Source of the DNA: Gallionella sp. UBA4121
Lineage (GTDB): Bacteria; Pseudomonadota; Gammaproteobacteria; Burkholderiales; Gallionellaceae
NCBI GenBank assembly: GCA_002381565.1
Contig: DFWZ01000006.1
Coordinates: 48,994 to 87,982, forward strand
Reading direction: 5' to 3'
Length of the DNA stretch: 38,989 bases
The notes under the pieces were generated by a model. The model saw only the letters and a program-made list of their open reading frames with translations. It was not told the DNA's origin and did not search any database. Position 1 is the first letter of the stretch. Each line of letters starts with the position of its first letter. Shown here in pieces: positions 1 through 7,360 of this stretch. A program made the translations under genes and the position numbers.

Positions 1-1575
1 CTGATCGACCAGCGCTTGCAGTATCCGGGATGCCTGCTCTGCGGACTGTAATACCGATTCCTGACTCTCGCCCGATACTACCACCAGATAACGCACATCC
101 GGTGCGCCCATGTCGGCGCGCAGGCTGGCATCCAGTGCGACATCGGACTGAGACACCGGACTCAATGAGGATATTTTGTCATTCCACAAGCTGGTGCGGT
201 GGAAGGTTAAGATGGCACAGGCCGCCAGCAGCACTATCGCTGCCGCCCAGCGCAGTTTAGCTGCACGCTTAACCTGACGGGAGAGGAACTGGCCGATATG
301 CGACATATCGTGAATGCGGAAGTTCGCAGGCAGCAGATGAGGCAGCACGAAGCGCGTCACCATCGCGGCGGCGATCAGGCCTGCAATCGCATACAGACCG
401 AGTTGCGCCAGACCGGGAAAACCGGACAGCAGCAAGGACGCAAAGCCGAATATCGAGGTCAGCACGCCGAGACGGACGGTGGGCCAGAAGCGCCTGATCC
501 AGCTTTGCTGATCCGCATGCTCTGACTGCATAAATAAATAGATTGAATAGTCCACCGCCTCGCCGATCAGTGCGGTGCCAAATCCCAGGGTAATGCCATG
601 TACCGCCCCGAAGCCCAGACTGACTGCCGCGATGCCTGCCAGCGCGCCGCTGATAACGGGCAGAAAACTCAATGCCAGTGCGGTGAAGGAACGGTAAACC
701 AGCAGTAAAAGAGCGGCGATGAGTGCGATGCCGATGATGGTCAGACGGGTGACTTGGCTCTGGATGGCGTCGCGCGACGTGACCGAAAACACGCCGGGGC
801 CGGTCATCAGCAGGTTAATACAAGCGCCCTTCACGTTTGCCCCTTCTACCGCTTGCGGGAGAGGGTTGGGGGGAGGGCAGCCTTTTGGGAGAGAGTTGGG
901 AGAGAGGGAAACTGCCGTGTCAAATGCCTGCCGGATGGCGGTCATGGCGTGATGCTGCGCATCGGTGTCTGACCCCGACGCGCGCGTTTGCACCAGCATC
1001 AGGGCACGCGAGCCGTCCTTTGAGGCCCACGCGCCATCAACCATCTTCGGGCGGGCGCCGCTGTCCATCTGGTCAAGCAGCTGCACCATTTCACCAGTCG
1101 GGTCGCGCGGCAGCAGGGACTTGACCAGCAGACCCGCGGGCGAGGCGAGCAAGTCGATACTGTCGCTCAACGCGGCATGCAGGCCGGCCACGCCAAAACG
1201 TGCAGGCGTCACTGCCGGGCTTAGCAGGTAGCGATTGTTGAACAGGTAGGCACGGTCGCGCTCGGCGTTGACGGGCTCGCCATTGTTGACGCTGATAAAA
1301 GCTGGATCGGCGCGTAACCGCTGCGCGATTTGTCTGGAGAGCGCGGCGCGGGTGGATGCGTCAGCTCCTTCAATCCCGACCAGAATCAGGCGTGAAGCGA
1401 GCCCGTCGCGTATCTGTTCCAGAAGCAACTGCTGTGCCGGTGTGGGGTTTTTCGGCAAAAATGCCGATAAATCCGCGGTGAACTGGCTGCGGCTGATGAC
1501 GATGATGCAGGCTGTGATAAATGCCAGCCACAAAACGATTGCCGTCCGGCTGCGCCTTACTGCTGTCTGTTTCAC
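1..1575 (-). CDS. MMPL/RND-family exporter, partial (C-terminus beyond window edge)
   Basis: The minus-strand frame is open for 525 codons from a GTG at 1575 to the window edge. The GTG overlaps the stop of the LolA-like gene as GTGA, so translation is probably coupled. Residues 9-27 form a first membrane helix, followed by a periplasmic domain to about residue 255. A block of helices then begins near TIIGIALIAALLLLVYRSF and includes the conserved stretch GEAVDYSIYLF typical of MMPL/RND permeases. A second periplasmic domain starts before the edge. Members in polyene or lipid clusters are usually about 750-800 residues, so roughly a third is missing. In this context it probably moves the lipid product or its carrier across the envelope (inference). 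Residues about 222-246 are low-complexity and look like a translated intergenic repeat (see findings). Confidence 0.85.
   Translation of the reverse strand, partial: MKQTAVRRSRTAIVLWLAFITACIIVISRSQFTADLSAFLPKNPTPAQQLLLEQIRDGLASRLILVGIEGADASTRAALSRQIAQRLRADPAFISVNNGEPVNAERDRAYLFNNRYLLSPAVTPARFGVAGLHAALSDSIDLLASPAGLLVKSLLPRDPTGEMVQLLDQMDSGARPKMVDGAWASKDGSRALMLVQTRASGSDTDAQHHAMTAIRQAFDTAVSLSPNSLPKGCPPPNPLPQAVEGANVKGACINLLMTGPGVFSVTSRDAIQSQVTRLTIIGIALIAALLLLVYRSFTALALSFLPVISGALAGIAAVSLGFGAVHGITLGFGTALIGEAVDYSIYLFMQSEHADQQSWIRRFWPTVRLGVLTSIFGFASLLLSGFPGLAQLGLYAIAGLIAAAMVTRFVLPHLLPANFRIHDMSHIGQFLSRQVKRAAKLRWAAAIVLLAACAILTFHRTSLWNDKISSLSPVSQSDVALDASLRADMGAPDVRYLVVVSGESQESVLQSAEQASRILQALVDQ
841..909. 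repeat. G-rich REP-like element inside the MMPL gene
   Basis: The plus strand reads as G-rich blocks around GCTTGCGGGAGAGGG, followed by repeated TTGGGAGAGA units. This resembles the CCCTCTCCC-type extragenic repeats scattered through many betaproteobacterial genomes. It lies entirely inside the exporter frame, keeps that frame open, and encodes a Pro/Ser/Leu-rich segment at residues about 222-246. Family membership is from memory and was not checked by search. Confidence 0.55.
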
Positions 1576-2162
1576 GGCGCGGCCATTTTTTCGATGAGCA
1601 TCAACGAGCTGTCGCCATCGGACTGGGTAATTTCGATGCTGCGCACGGTATTTTCCGCGCCCGCAATGCGGATGCGTTTTACCACCGCCTGCATTTTTTC
1701 ATCTACGGGCAGCAGTTGCAGTGTCCAGTGCTCAGTGGTGCCCTCCAGACTCAGATGGTAATTGCGTTCCAGTGCACGGCGATCCCCCGCCAGCGTGCCA
1801 CGGATGCTGTCGATGAAAGCCGCCAGTTCGGGATAATCCTGCAATTGCAGGTGATGTTTCTGGCGGCCACGCTCGATCACCAGAGTGCCGCCATCCACCG
1901 TCATGGATTCAGGTTTGGGCTTGAGCGTGCGCTTTTCCAGATGGTCAGGCGCGGTGTAGAACAACTCGCCCGAGGATTCCACCGCCTTGTCGAGCATGGC
2001 GATGGATTTCTTCTCGACAAAACTTGCGTGGTCGGTGCGGGTCTGCGCAAGATTATGCATGAGCTGGTCAATGTCCCATGCAGCGGCGCAACTGATGGCG
2101 GGCGCCAGTATCAGCGCAATCATTATGGCGAGCAAGCTGCGGCGGGAAAATATCATCATCAT
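1572..2162 (-). CDS. LolA-like outer-membrane lipoprotein carrier protein
   Basis: This 196-residue protein begins with a signal peptide (basic FSRRS, then the hydrophobic LLAIMIALILAPAISC core, likely cleaved before AAAWDID). The remainder is a soluble periplasmic domain with the LolA-type pattern: an N-terminal helix with a run resembling LAQTRTDHASFVEKK, then strands such as SGELFYTAPDHLEKRT and later DGDSSLMLIEKM. LolA-like proteins of this kind are regular members of aryl-polyene and related fatty-acid clusters, next to an MMPL permease. The ATG overlaps the upstream acyltransferase stop as ATGA, and its own stop overlaps the MMPL start. Role inferred: carrying or inserting the lipid product in the envelope. 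The identification rests on context and pattern. Confidence 0.75.
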   Translation of the reverse strand: MMMIFSRRSLLAIMIALILAPAISCAAAWDIDQLMHNLAQTRTDHASFVEKKSIAMLDKAVESSGELFYTAPDHLEKRTLKPKPESMTVDGGTLVIERGRQKHHLQLQDYPELAAFIDSIRGTLAGDRRALERNYHLSLEGTTEHWTLQLLPVDEKMQAVVKRIRIAGAENTVRSIEITQSDGDSSLMLIEKMAAP

Positions 2163-3091
2163 TTTGTTGAAGTCACGGCAGCGGGTTGCCAGAAATCGAA
2201 AAAATTAAACCAGTTGTATGGCGCCTTGCGGCAGTATTTGTCCAGCAGTTCGGCATAGCGGGCAAGCGCTGCCTGCATGGCGGCATCGCGCTCGCCGGGT
2301 GCTGTGGCCGAGAAATCTGCCAGATGATCGAAATGGATGGCGTAGCGGTTGCCGCCCAGATATAGCCCGGTCATGAATATTACCGGGCGCCGCAGCAAGG
2401 CGGCCATGCGGAACGGCCCGCCGGGCAGGCTTGCGCTGTCACCCAGAATTTGCACAGGGTAGCGTATCTCGTTGCCGGGCGTGCGATCGGCCAGCATGCC
2501 GACCACGCAGCCGTCCTCTAGGTGTTCCTGTACTTTGAGCATGGAATCAATGTGTCCCAGGCCGATGATGTCCTGTACCGATTCCGGATTGATGGCTGCC
2601 AGCATGGCGCTGATTTTCTGTGCATTGGCCTCATGCATGAGCATGACGACGCGTAAATCGGTGTCTTTTTTGCCAATCGCGCGGATCACTTCAAAGCTGC
2701 CCAGGTGTGCACCCATCAGGAATAAGCCATTGCCCTCAGTGAGCAGTCGGCGCAGCATGTCTTCGCCATGCACCTCAAAATCAAACAGGTCGAAGCGGCG
2801 GTTGATCAGATAGATCCGGTCATGGATGGTGGCGGCGAAGGTGAAAAAATGCCGGTAAATATCGCGCCACCGGGCAGATCGACCTAACGCACGCTTAAGA
2901 TAGGCGCTCGACTCGCGACGACTGGCCGGCGCAAACAGCAGGAAGTAGGCTGCGATCAGGTGCAGCACGCTACGCGCCGCCCGCCGCCCCAGTCGCAGTG
3001 AAATCCATGTCATCACGCGCAACATGAACATGTTGCTGCGCTCCGGGGTCCGTGCCCAGCTGCTTTGGCTGGCTGTCATTTGAGCTGTCAT
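2159..3091 (-). CDS. LpxL/HtrB-like lysophospholipid acyltransferase family protein
   Basis: This 310-residue protein has an amphipathic or membrane-anchoring N-terminus (residues about 22-55) and the HX4E acyltransferase motif at His129-Glu134 in GAHLGSFEVIRA. A second conserved block, GMLADRTPG, and the segment LPGGPFRMAALLRRPVIFM fit the LpxL (lipid A late acyltransferase) fold. Its place between the AMP-ligase/dehydratase and the LolA-like gene, with 4-bp overlaps on both sides, argues that it transfers an acyl or polyene chain from the cluster ACP to a lipid acceptor rather than serving core lipid A synthesis. Both points about substrate are inference. The start is fixed by the ATGA overlap with the preceding gene; a later Met at residue 5 is possible. 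Confidence 0.85.
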   Translation of the reverse strand: MTAQMTASQSSWARTPERSNMFMLRVMTWISLRLGRRAARSVLHLIAAYFLLFAPASRRESSAYLKRALGRSARWRDIYRHFFTFAATIHDRIYLINRRFDLFDFEVHGEDMLRRLLTEGNGLFLMGAHLGSFEVIRAIGKKDTDLRVVMLMHEANAQKISAMLAAINPESVQDIIGLGHIDSMLKVQEHLEDGCVVGMLADRTPGNEIRYPVQILGDSASLPGGPFRMAALLRRPVIFMTGLYLGGNRYAIHFDHLADFSATAPGERDAAMQAALARYAELLDKYCRKAPYNWFNFFDFWQPAAVTSTK

Positions 3092-4701
3092 GTGATTATT
3101 TTCGGCACGATACTGCCGCTGGCAATTTTGCGTATATCCGCCATGATATTGAAACTTATCGTACCGCTGGGCAAGACGGTGTGCCGGATCATCAGTTCGC
3201 AGCCTGGCCCCACCGGGCTTGTAAACTTGACTGAACTGATTTCGTAGCTGTCCAGTGCGATTTCGCAGGCATCGGCAATTATTTGCAGCGCTGCGTCCAG
3301 CAGCACGACACCGGGGAGGATGGGGGTGCCGGGAAAATGCCCGGCAAAAGCGAGGTGATCTGCGGGCGCCGTCCAGTGGATGGCGTCATTGGGCGCCTGA
3401 AACAATGCAAGCAGCGCTGCGCGCGGCAGTTTTCCCGTGCTGTTGCGAGGCAGCGTATCGACAAACAGTAATGGGCGCGGGAGAAAAACAGGGTCAATGT
3501 GTTCCCGCAGCGCCGCCAGCAGGGTTGAGGCATTCAATCCCGGCGCCACCACGACTGCTGCAAGCCGCGTGACATGGTCGGTCTCGTCGGGCATGTAAAA
3601 AGCGCCATCCAGCACGCCGGGCAGGGTATTTAGCAGGTGATTAAGACTCGCAAGTGAGTGCCGTTTGCCCGCGATATTGACCAGATCAGCCATGCGTCCG
3701 TGCAGTAGAAAATACTCGTCTGTAATCGGTTCAATCCGGTCGTTCATGGCGATCGGCGTCTCGATATAGTCGCCGCACGCGTGCACGCAGTCGTTCTCCA
3801 CGATCCATTTTATCCCGGGAAACAATTGCCATGCTGCGCCTTGAGTGGGACGACGGCTGGCAATTTGACCGGTTTCGGTGCAGCCATAGATTTCAAAAAG
3901 CGGCGCATTGCAACGTGTCTCAACCTCATGCGCTAGCTGGGCCGTCATCGGCGCAGTGGCGGATACCACCCGTGCGAGTTCCGGCAGCGCCAACCCCGCA
4001 TCCAGCAATGCGCGCAGGTGCAAGGGCGAGGATACCAGCACGCGTGGCATGGGCACAGCGGCCAGTGCCTGACAAATGTCAGCAGGGTAAAACGGTTGTG
4101 CATGGCTGAATGCGCAGCCGTTGCACCAGGCCATCAGCAGCGTTGATTCAAATCCGTACATGTGTTGTGGCGGTACGGTGCCAATCAGGGTGCAGTCGTG
4201 CAACACCCCCAGCCGCTGCGCCTCCGCCTGTACGCTGCCAACCAGTGAACCCCAGGTTTTTGGATGCGGTTGCGGGGTGCCGGTTGAGCCTGAGGTAAAT
4301 ACCACCGCGATGCGCTGCGTGGTTTTTATTTGCGGAATTGCAATTTCGTCCGGCGGGCACGTGCTCATGACCGGGTAGCGCAGTTGCGGCAGATCCACCG
4401 TGCACAGGTCGCTATCAGTCAGGCAAAATACATCCGGTGCAAAAAGTGTGATCTGACGCACGACTTCCGGTGTTTGTGTAGACGGCAGCAGGCTGACTTT
4501 GCCAGCCAGAATGGCGGCCGCCAGACCGACGCTGAAACGGTAACGATCGCTGCACATATTGAGCAGGTGCCCCCCTGCTGGAAACAGCGCGGCAAGCTGA
4601 GCGACCTCGTACAGAAATTGCTGCCTTGTGACGGCGCCATCGGCGCGATGGGCGATGATACTGTCCGGGGAGAGATGCGATACCAGCGGCAGCGTAGGCA
4701 T
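3088..4701 (-). CDS. AMP-dependent ligase fused to an ApeI/FabA-like dehydratase domain
   Basis: This is a 537-residue two-domain protein. Residues 1 to about 430 form an acyl/aryl-AMP ligase with the phosphate-binding motif FTSGSTGTPQPHPKTW (about 135-150), the FEIYGCTETG block and a C-terminal NSTGKLPRAALL segment carrying the candidate catalytic lysine. Residues about 440-530 form a hotdog domain with HFPGTPILPGVVLLDAALQ. His455 and Asp469 fit the FabA-style His/Asp pair. In aryl-polyene clusters ligase and dehydratase are usually separate genes (ApeH and ApeI types); here they are one polypeptide. Likely role: activate a carboxylic acid starter, load it on the ACP, and dehydrate 3-hydroxyacyl-ACP intermediates. 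The neighbouring membrane-protein gene ends 2 bases upstream of its ATG. Confidence 0.85.
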   Translation of the reverse strand: MPTLPLVSHLSPDSIIAHRADGAVTRQQFLYEVAQLAALFPAGGHLLNMCSDRYRFSVGLAAAILAGKVSLLPSTQTPEVVRQITLFAPDVFCLTDSDLCTVDLPQLRYPVMSTCPPDEIAIPQIKTTQRIAVVFTSGSTGTPQPHPKTWGSLVGSVQAEAQRLGVLHDCTLIGTVPPQHMYGFESTLLMAWCNGCAFSHAQPFYPADICQALAAVPMPRVLVSSPLHLRALLDAGLALPELARVVSATAPMTAQLAHEVETRCNAPLFEIYGCTETGQIASRRPTQGAAWQLFPGIKWIVENDCVHACGDYIETPIAMNDRIEPITDEYFLLHGRMADLVNIAGKRHSLASLNHLLNTLPGVLDGAFYMPDETDHVTRLAAVVVAPGLNASTLLAALREHIDPVFLPRPLLFVDTLPRNSTGKLPRAALLALFQAPNDAIHWTAPADHLAFAGHFPGTPILPGVVLLDAALQIIADACEIALDSYEISSVKFTSPVGPGCELMIRHTVLPSGTISFNIMADIRKIASGSIVPKIIT

Positions 4702-4703
4702 GG

Positions 4704-5345
4704 TTAGCGTGGCAGTTCGGATGCGTTCCTGAATGCTCGCACTGCATCGAGGATGCGCGTATTTTGCACATCAGGCAGCGCCCATCTGCGTATCCAGTAC
4801 TCGGCAATAAACATCAGGGCAATCAGAGGTAGCGTCAGAAAATTGGCAAAAAGCGACCAGATGGCCAGCGGCGCCAGGAAAAATAGCAGTGTTGAAATCA
4901 GTGCCATCGCGGCAAAAAACAGGGTCCAGGCGACCGTGACCCGGCGTGCGTAGAGTTCATGCTGCGGCGTCAAGGGGGGGTGTGCCGCCTGTGCGAAGCG
5001 GGTGCAGAGTGGCTGTCGCCCGGCGAGCAGAGTGCGGCCAAAAGTCATCAGCAGGATCAGCTGTAAGCCCACATCCTGCAGCCAGTAAATCAGCCCGAAA
5101 TGCTGTTCAAGCGCAGACCATTCGGTCGTTAGCGCAATACATAACAACACGAGTCCGCACAGCATGATGAAGCGCCTGGGTGAGTTCCAGGCCATCGCCA
5201 GTGCAATCACGAGCAGGGGGGCAACAGACAGCAGCGCGCCGAGATGTTGGCCGTGCGCGGATATGTTGGTGTAATGCGCCAGTAGCGGATAGCCGATCAC
5301 CAGCGCAGTAATGCCCAGCAAACGCATGGTGCGGCCTGCCATCAA
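4704..5345 (-). CDS. COG4648-type integral membrane protein of polyene/fatty-acid cluster
   Basis: This 213-residue protein is mostly hydrophobic, with about six predicted membrane segments, for example LLGITALVIGYPLLAHY, LLSVAPLLVIALAMAW, FIMLCGLVLLCIALT and the pair around TVAWTLFFAAMALIST and FLAPLAIWSLFANFLTL. It ends in EYWIRRWALPDV and a short cytoplasmic tail. The pattern matches the conserved membrane protein (COG4648, ApeG-type) that accompanies ACP, AMP-ligase and acyltransferase genes in aryl-polyene-like clusters. Its biochemical role is not established. The start overlaps the ACP stop by 4 bp (5342-5345), which supports the ATG chosen; a second ATG directly follows. Confidence 0.75.
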   Translation of the reverse strand: MMAGRTMRLLGITALVIGYPLLAHYTNISAHGQHLGALLSVAPLLVIALAMAWNSPRRFIMLCGLVLLCIALTTEWSALEQHFGLIYWLQDVGLQLILLMTFGRTLLAGRQPLCTRFAQAAHPPLTPQHELYARRVTVAWTLFFAAMALISTLLFFLAPLAIWSLFANFLTLPLIALMFIAEYWIRRWALPDVQNTRILDAVRAFRNASELPR

Positions 5346-5626
5346 AGGGTTCTGTGTGCTGCGATATAGTCGCAGAGACTGCGCAGCGAGCTGAAGATGT
5401 GCTGGTTGTCTGCGCCGTCGGTGCGCAATTGCAGGCCATAACGCTTGGAGACCACTAAGGCGACTTCCAGTACATCGATTGAATCCAGACCCAGACCATC
5501 GCCATACAAGGGGGCGTCAGGGGGGATTTGATTTGCGGCGACCTCGAGGTTCAGGCATTCGACCATCAATTTGGCAACTTCATCTTGCAAATCGGTTGTG
5601 CTATCGGGTTTCTGGTTATCTTGCAT
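5342..5626 (-). CDS. Acyl carrier protein of the polyene-like cluster
   Basis: This is a 94-residue acyl carrier protein with the phosphopantetheine site GLGLDSIDVLEVAL, in which Ser49 is the attachment serine. The start was set at MQDNQKPDST: the frame is open for 32 more codons upstream, but that stretch is basic and unlike any ACP N-terminus. The site directly upstream of the ATG has no clear Shine-Dalgarno, so the start is likely rather than certain. It heads the operon running leftward. The sequence differs from a housekeeping AcpP (LGADSLDTVEL type), so it should be the dedicated carrier for chain assembly with the adjacent ligase and dehydratase. No ketosynthase or ketoreductase is present in the window; these are expected beyond the left edge. 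Confidence 0.88.
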   Translation of the reverse strand: MQDNQKPDSTTDLQDEVAKLMVECLNLEVAANQIPPDAPLYGDGLGLDSIDVLEVALVVSKRYGLQLRTDGADNQHIFSSLRSLCDYIAAHRTL

Positions 5627-5864
5627 GGTGCGTATTAAGTTGTGCTTTTGAAAAATCCCCCATCTGAGCGGAATTTGGCTGCGGATGGGGTGAAGAGGTA
5701 TGTACATTGCATGCAGGAACAAACATCGTGCCCGAGATGGATACTACGCAACACAGGGGAATAATGCAACGGTGGCGAGGGCGCGGCGGATATTTACGGG
5801 TATGTCGTTTTTATTGCGGGTCAAAATGGTGGCGGTAAGCAGGGCCGATCCGCAGGGCTGGGTG

Positions 5865-6272
5865 TTACGGTTGCGTGTTAGCTGGCGCCGGAGATACTGC
5901 GCTGGCGGGTTGCTGGGTTTTAATCGCCTGGTTTTGCCTGACCATCTGTTTGACTTGTTCGCGTTTATCGATGGGTACCTGGCTAAACGCACGATATTTT
6001 TCGCGTGCAGCCTGACGCTGTGCGGGTGTCAGGCTGGCCCAGGTTGCCAGACGGCTCGAAAATCGCCGTTTTTCATCTGCAGTCAGTTTGGGGTACTGCT
6101 GCGCGAGGTGACGGAAGTTATGCTGTACTTTTTCGGGCAGCGTGTTCCATTGTGGTTGTACGGGCGCTAACGCCTGTTGTTCTGCCGGAGTAAGCGTGTT
6201 CCATGGTTCAGGAGAAGCTGCGGCCAGTGAGGCAGCGCAGCAGAGTGCAACGGCGATAAGCAGGCTTTTCAT
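5865..6272 (-). CDS. DUF3106-family secreted protein
   Basis: This 135-residue protein has a clear signal peptide (MKSLLIAVALCCAASLAAA, cleavage near ASP). The mature part carries the repeated W-x-x-L-x-P-x-Q pattern typical of DUF3106: PWNTLTPAEQQAL, QWNTLPEKVQ, TWASLTPAQRQAA. It ends in a Gln/Pro/Ala-rich tail. The start was set at 6272 because the signal peptide begins there and only 4 bases separate it from the stop of the DUF3619 gene; an ATG 27 bases earlier would overlap that gene. The biochemical role is unknown. Being the last gene of a sigma-factor operon suggests an envelope-stress or periplasmic role (inference). Confidence 0.8.
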   Translation of the reverse strand: MKSLLIAVALCCAASLAAASPEPWNTLTPAEQQALAPVQPQWNTLPEKVQHNFRHLAQQYPKLTADEKRRFSSRLATWASLTPAQRQAAREKYRAFSQVPIDKREQVKQMVRQNQAIKTQQPASAVSPAPANTQP

Positions 6273-6276
6273 GCTG

Positions 6277-6642
6277 TTATTTGTCCACAAATACGTCAAT
6301 CGGCAGATCGCCGGTCAGTATTTCGAGGTCCGGGTTTTGCTGGTTCTGCTGCCAGTAAGTGGCCATGCCGAAGACGATTGCTGCAAGCACGATGACGGCG
6401 GCCACCCATTGGTGGGTGGAATGCGGTCTCAGATGGTGGACGCGATGGCCGATTGTGTTCAGCGAAAAAACATGCTCGTGCACCCGCTGTTTTTGCAATG
6501 CGACTGCTCGCGCCTGGCGAAGCGCTGACACGACGCCCTCATCCAGATGATTTGTGCTGCGCGTGAGCAACTCGGCTATTTGCCTGTGGTCAATGTGGGC
6601 GTCGCGCGCTGGGCCTTGCCCATGTTGAAACTGATTTTTCAT
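6277..6642 (-). CDS. DUF3619-family single-pass membrane protein, possible anti-sigma partner
   Basis: This 121-residue protein starts with a cytoplasmic region of about 75 residues containing IAELLTRSTNHLDEGVVSALRQARAVAL, the DUF3619 signature. A single membrane helix (WVAAVIVLAAIVFGMATYW) and a short periplasmic tail ending DLPIDVFVDK follow. The start overlaps the sigma factor stop by 4 bp (6639-6642), so the two are co-translated. Size, topology and position immediately after an ECF sigma gene are what one expects of an anti-sigma factor. There is no recognisable ZAS zinc motif, so that role is inference. Confidence 0.78.
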   Translation of the reverse strand: MKNQFQHGQGPARDAHIDHRQIAELLTRSTNHLDEGVVSALRQARAVALQKQRVHEHVFSLNTIGHRVHHLRPHSTHQWVAAVIVLAAIVFGMATYWQQNQQNPDLEILTGDLPIDVFVDK

Positions 6643-7208
6643 GGTAGTTCTACTCCTATTGCTGCTAGCGTTGCGGACAATGCGTGGTTTGCTCTCGAAC
6701 AGTGGGTTTTTACGCTGCCTTCGGTGCAGCCCATCGCTTTTGCAGTCTCAGCGGTATCCAGTCCCTCCCAGTAACGCAGCAGAAAGGCTTCGCGTTGACG
6801 CGCAGGCAAATTACTTAATGACTGTTCGATCAGGGCGATGATTTGCTTTTGCTGAAAAGCCGCATCGGGCGTCGCGGGCGCGCTTTGATTGTCACCGTCT
6901 TCGAGCACATCAAGCGGGTCAAATTCTTCTTCCGCGTGTTTGGCGCCAAAGGCGGAAAACAGCGTGGTCCAGTTGCTGCGGACCTTCTGACGGCGACAAT
7001 GATCACGGATGGTGTTTTGCAGGATGCGATGAAATAACAGCGGCAATTCGTCAGGCGGCTTGTCGCCATACTTTTCCGCCAGCTTGATCATTGCGTCCTG
7101 AACCACGTCCAGCGCTGTGTGACTGTCATGCATGGAAAATACGGCATGTTTGTAAGCGCGGCGCTCGATGCGGCCAAGAAAATCGCTTAGTTCGGCTTGA
7201 GTTGCCAG
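6639..7208 (-). CDS. ECF-type RNA polymerase sigma factor with probable CTG start
   Basis: This is a sigma-70 family ECF factor of 189 residues if started at the CTG at 7208. Region 2 includes the HTALDVVQDAMIKLAEKYGD segment, and region 4 is LSNLPARQREAFLLRYWEGLDTAETAKAMGCTEGSVKTHCSRA with a clear helix-turn-helix. The first ATG in frame (7133) would remove the N-terminal helix of region 2. The 25 codons before it read ATQAELSDFLGRIERRAYKHAVFS, which looks like native region 2 sequence. They are preceded by the CTG, a GAGGAG Shine-Dalgarno six bases upstream (7215-7220), and an in-frame TAA at 7224-7226. There is no ATG, GTG or TTG between the TAA and 7133. It probably controls envelope functions together with the two downstream genes (inference). 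Confidence 0.88.
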   Translation of the reverse strand: MATQAELSDFLGRIERRAYKHAVFSMHDSHTALDVVQDAMIKLAEKYGDKPPDELPLLFHRILQNTIRDHCRRQKVRSNWTTLFSAFGAKHAEEEFDPLDVLEDGDNQSAPATPDAAFQQKQIIALIEQSLSNLPARQREAFLLRYWEGLDTAETAKAMGCTEGSVKTHCSRANHALSATLAAIGVELP

Positions 7209-7294
7209 TTTTTTCTCCTCGCTTTAAGACCTGCGATAGTAGCAAATTGTGGGGTATTCTGCCATGGATCATGCGGGTATGCGCGGCAAGTGGG

Positions 7295-7323
7295 TTGACC
7301 AAAAGGCCGCCAGCCTTTATTGT
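7295..7323 (+). promoter_or_regulatory. Candidate sigma-70 promoter for ilvB
   Basis: TTGACC at 7295-7300 and TATTGT at 7318-7323 are separated by 17 bases, close to the sigma-70 consensus (TTGACA/TATAAT). Transcription would start near 7330, about 30 bases before the ilvB ATG. No leader peptide rich in branched-chain residues is visible downstream. Confidence 0.5.
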
Positions 7324-7360
7324 ACGCAGTTCTTTTAGAATCAACCATAAGGTGTTAGTC

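Noticed and set aside
7280..7339. 19-codon frame upstream of ilvB as leader peptide
   Set aside because: It has no run of branched-chain residues, and the promoter candidate lies inside it.
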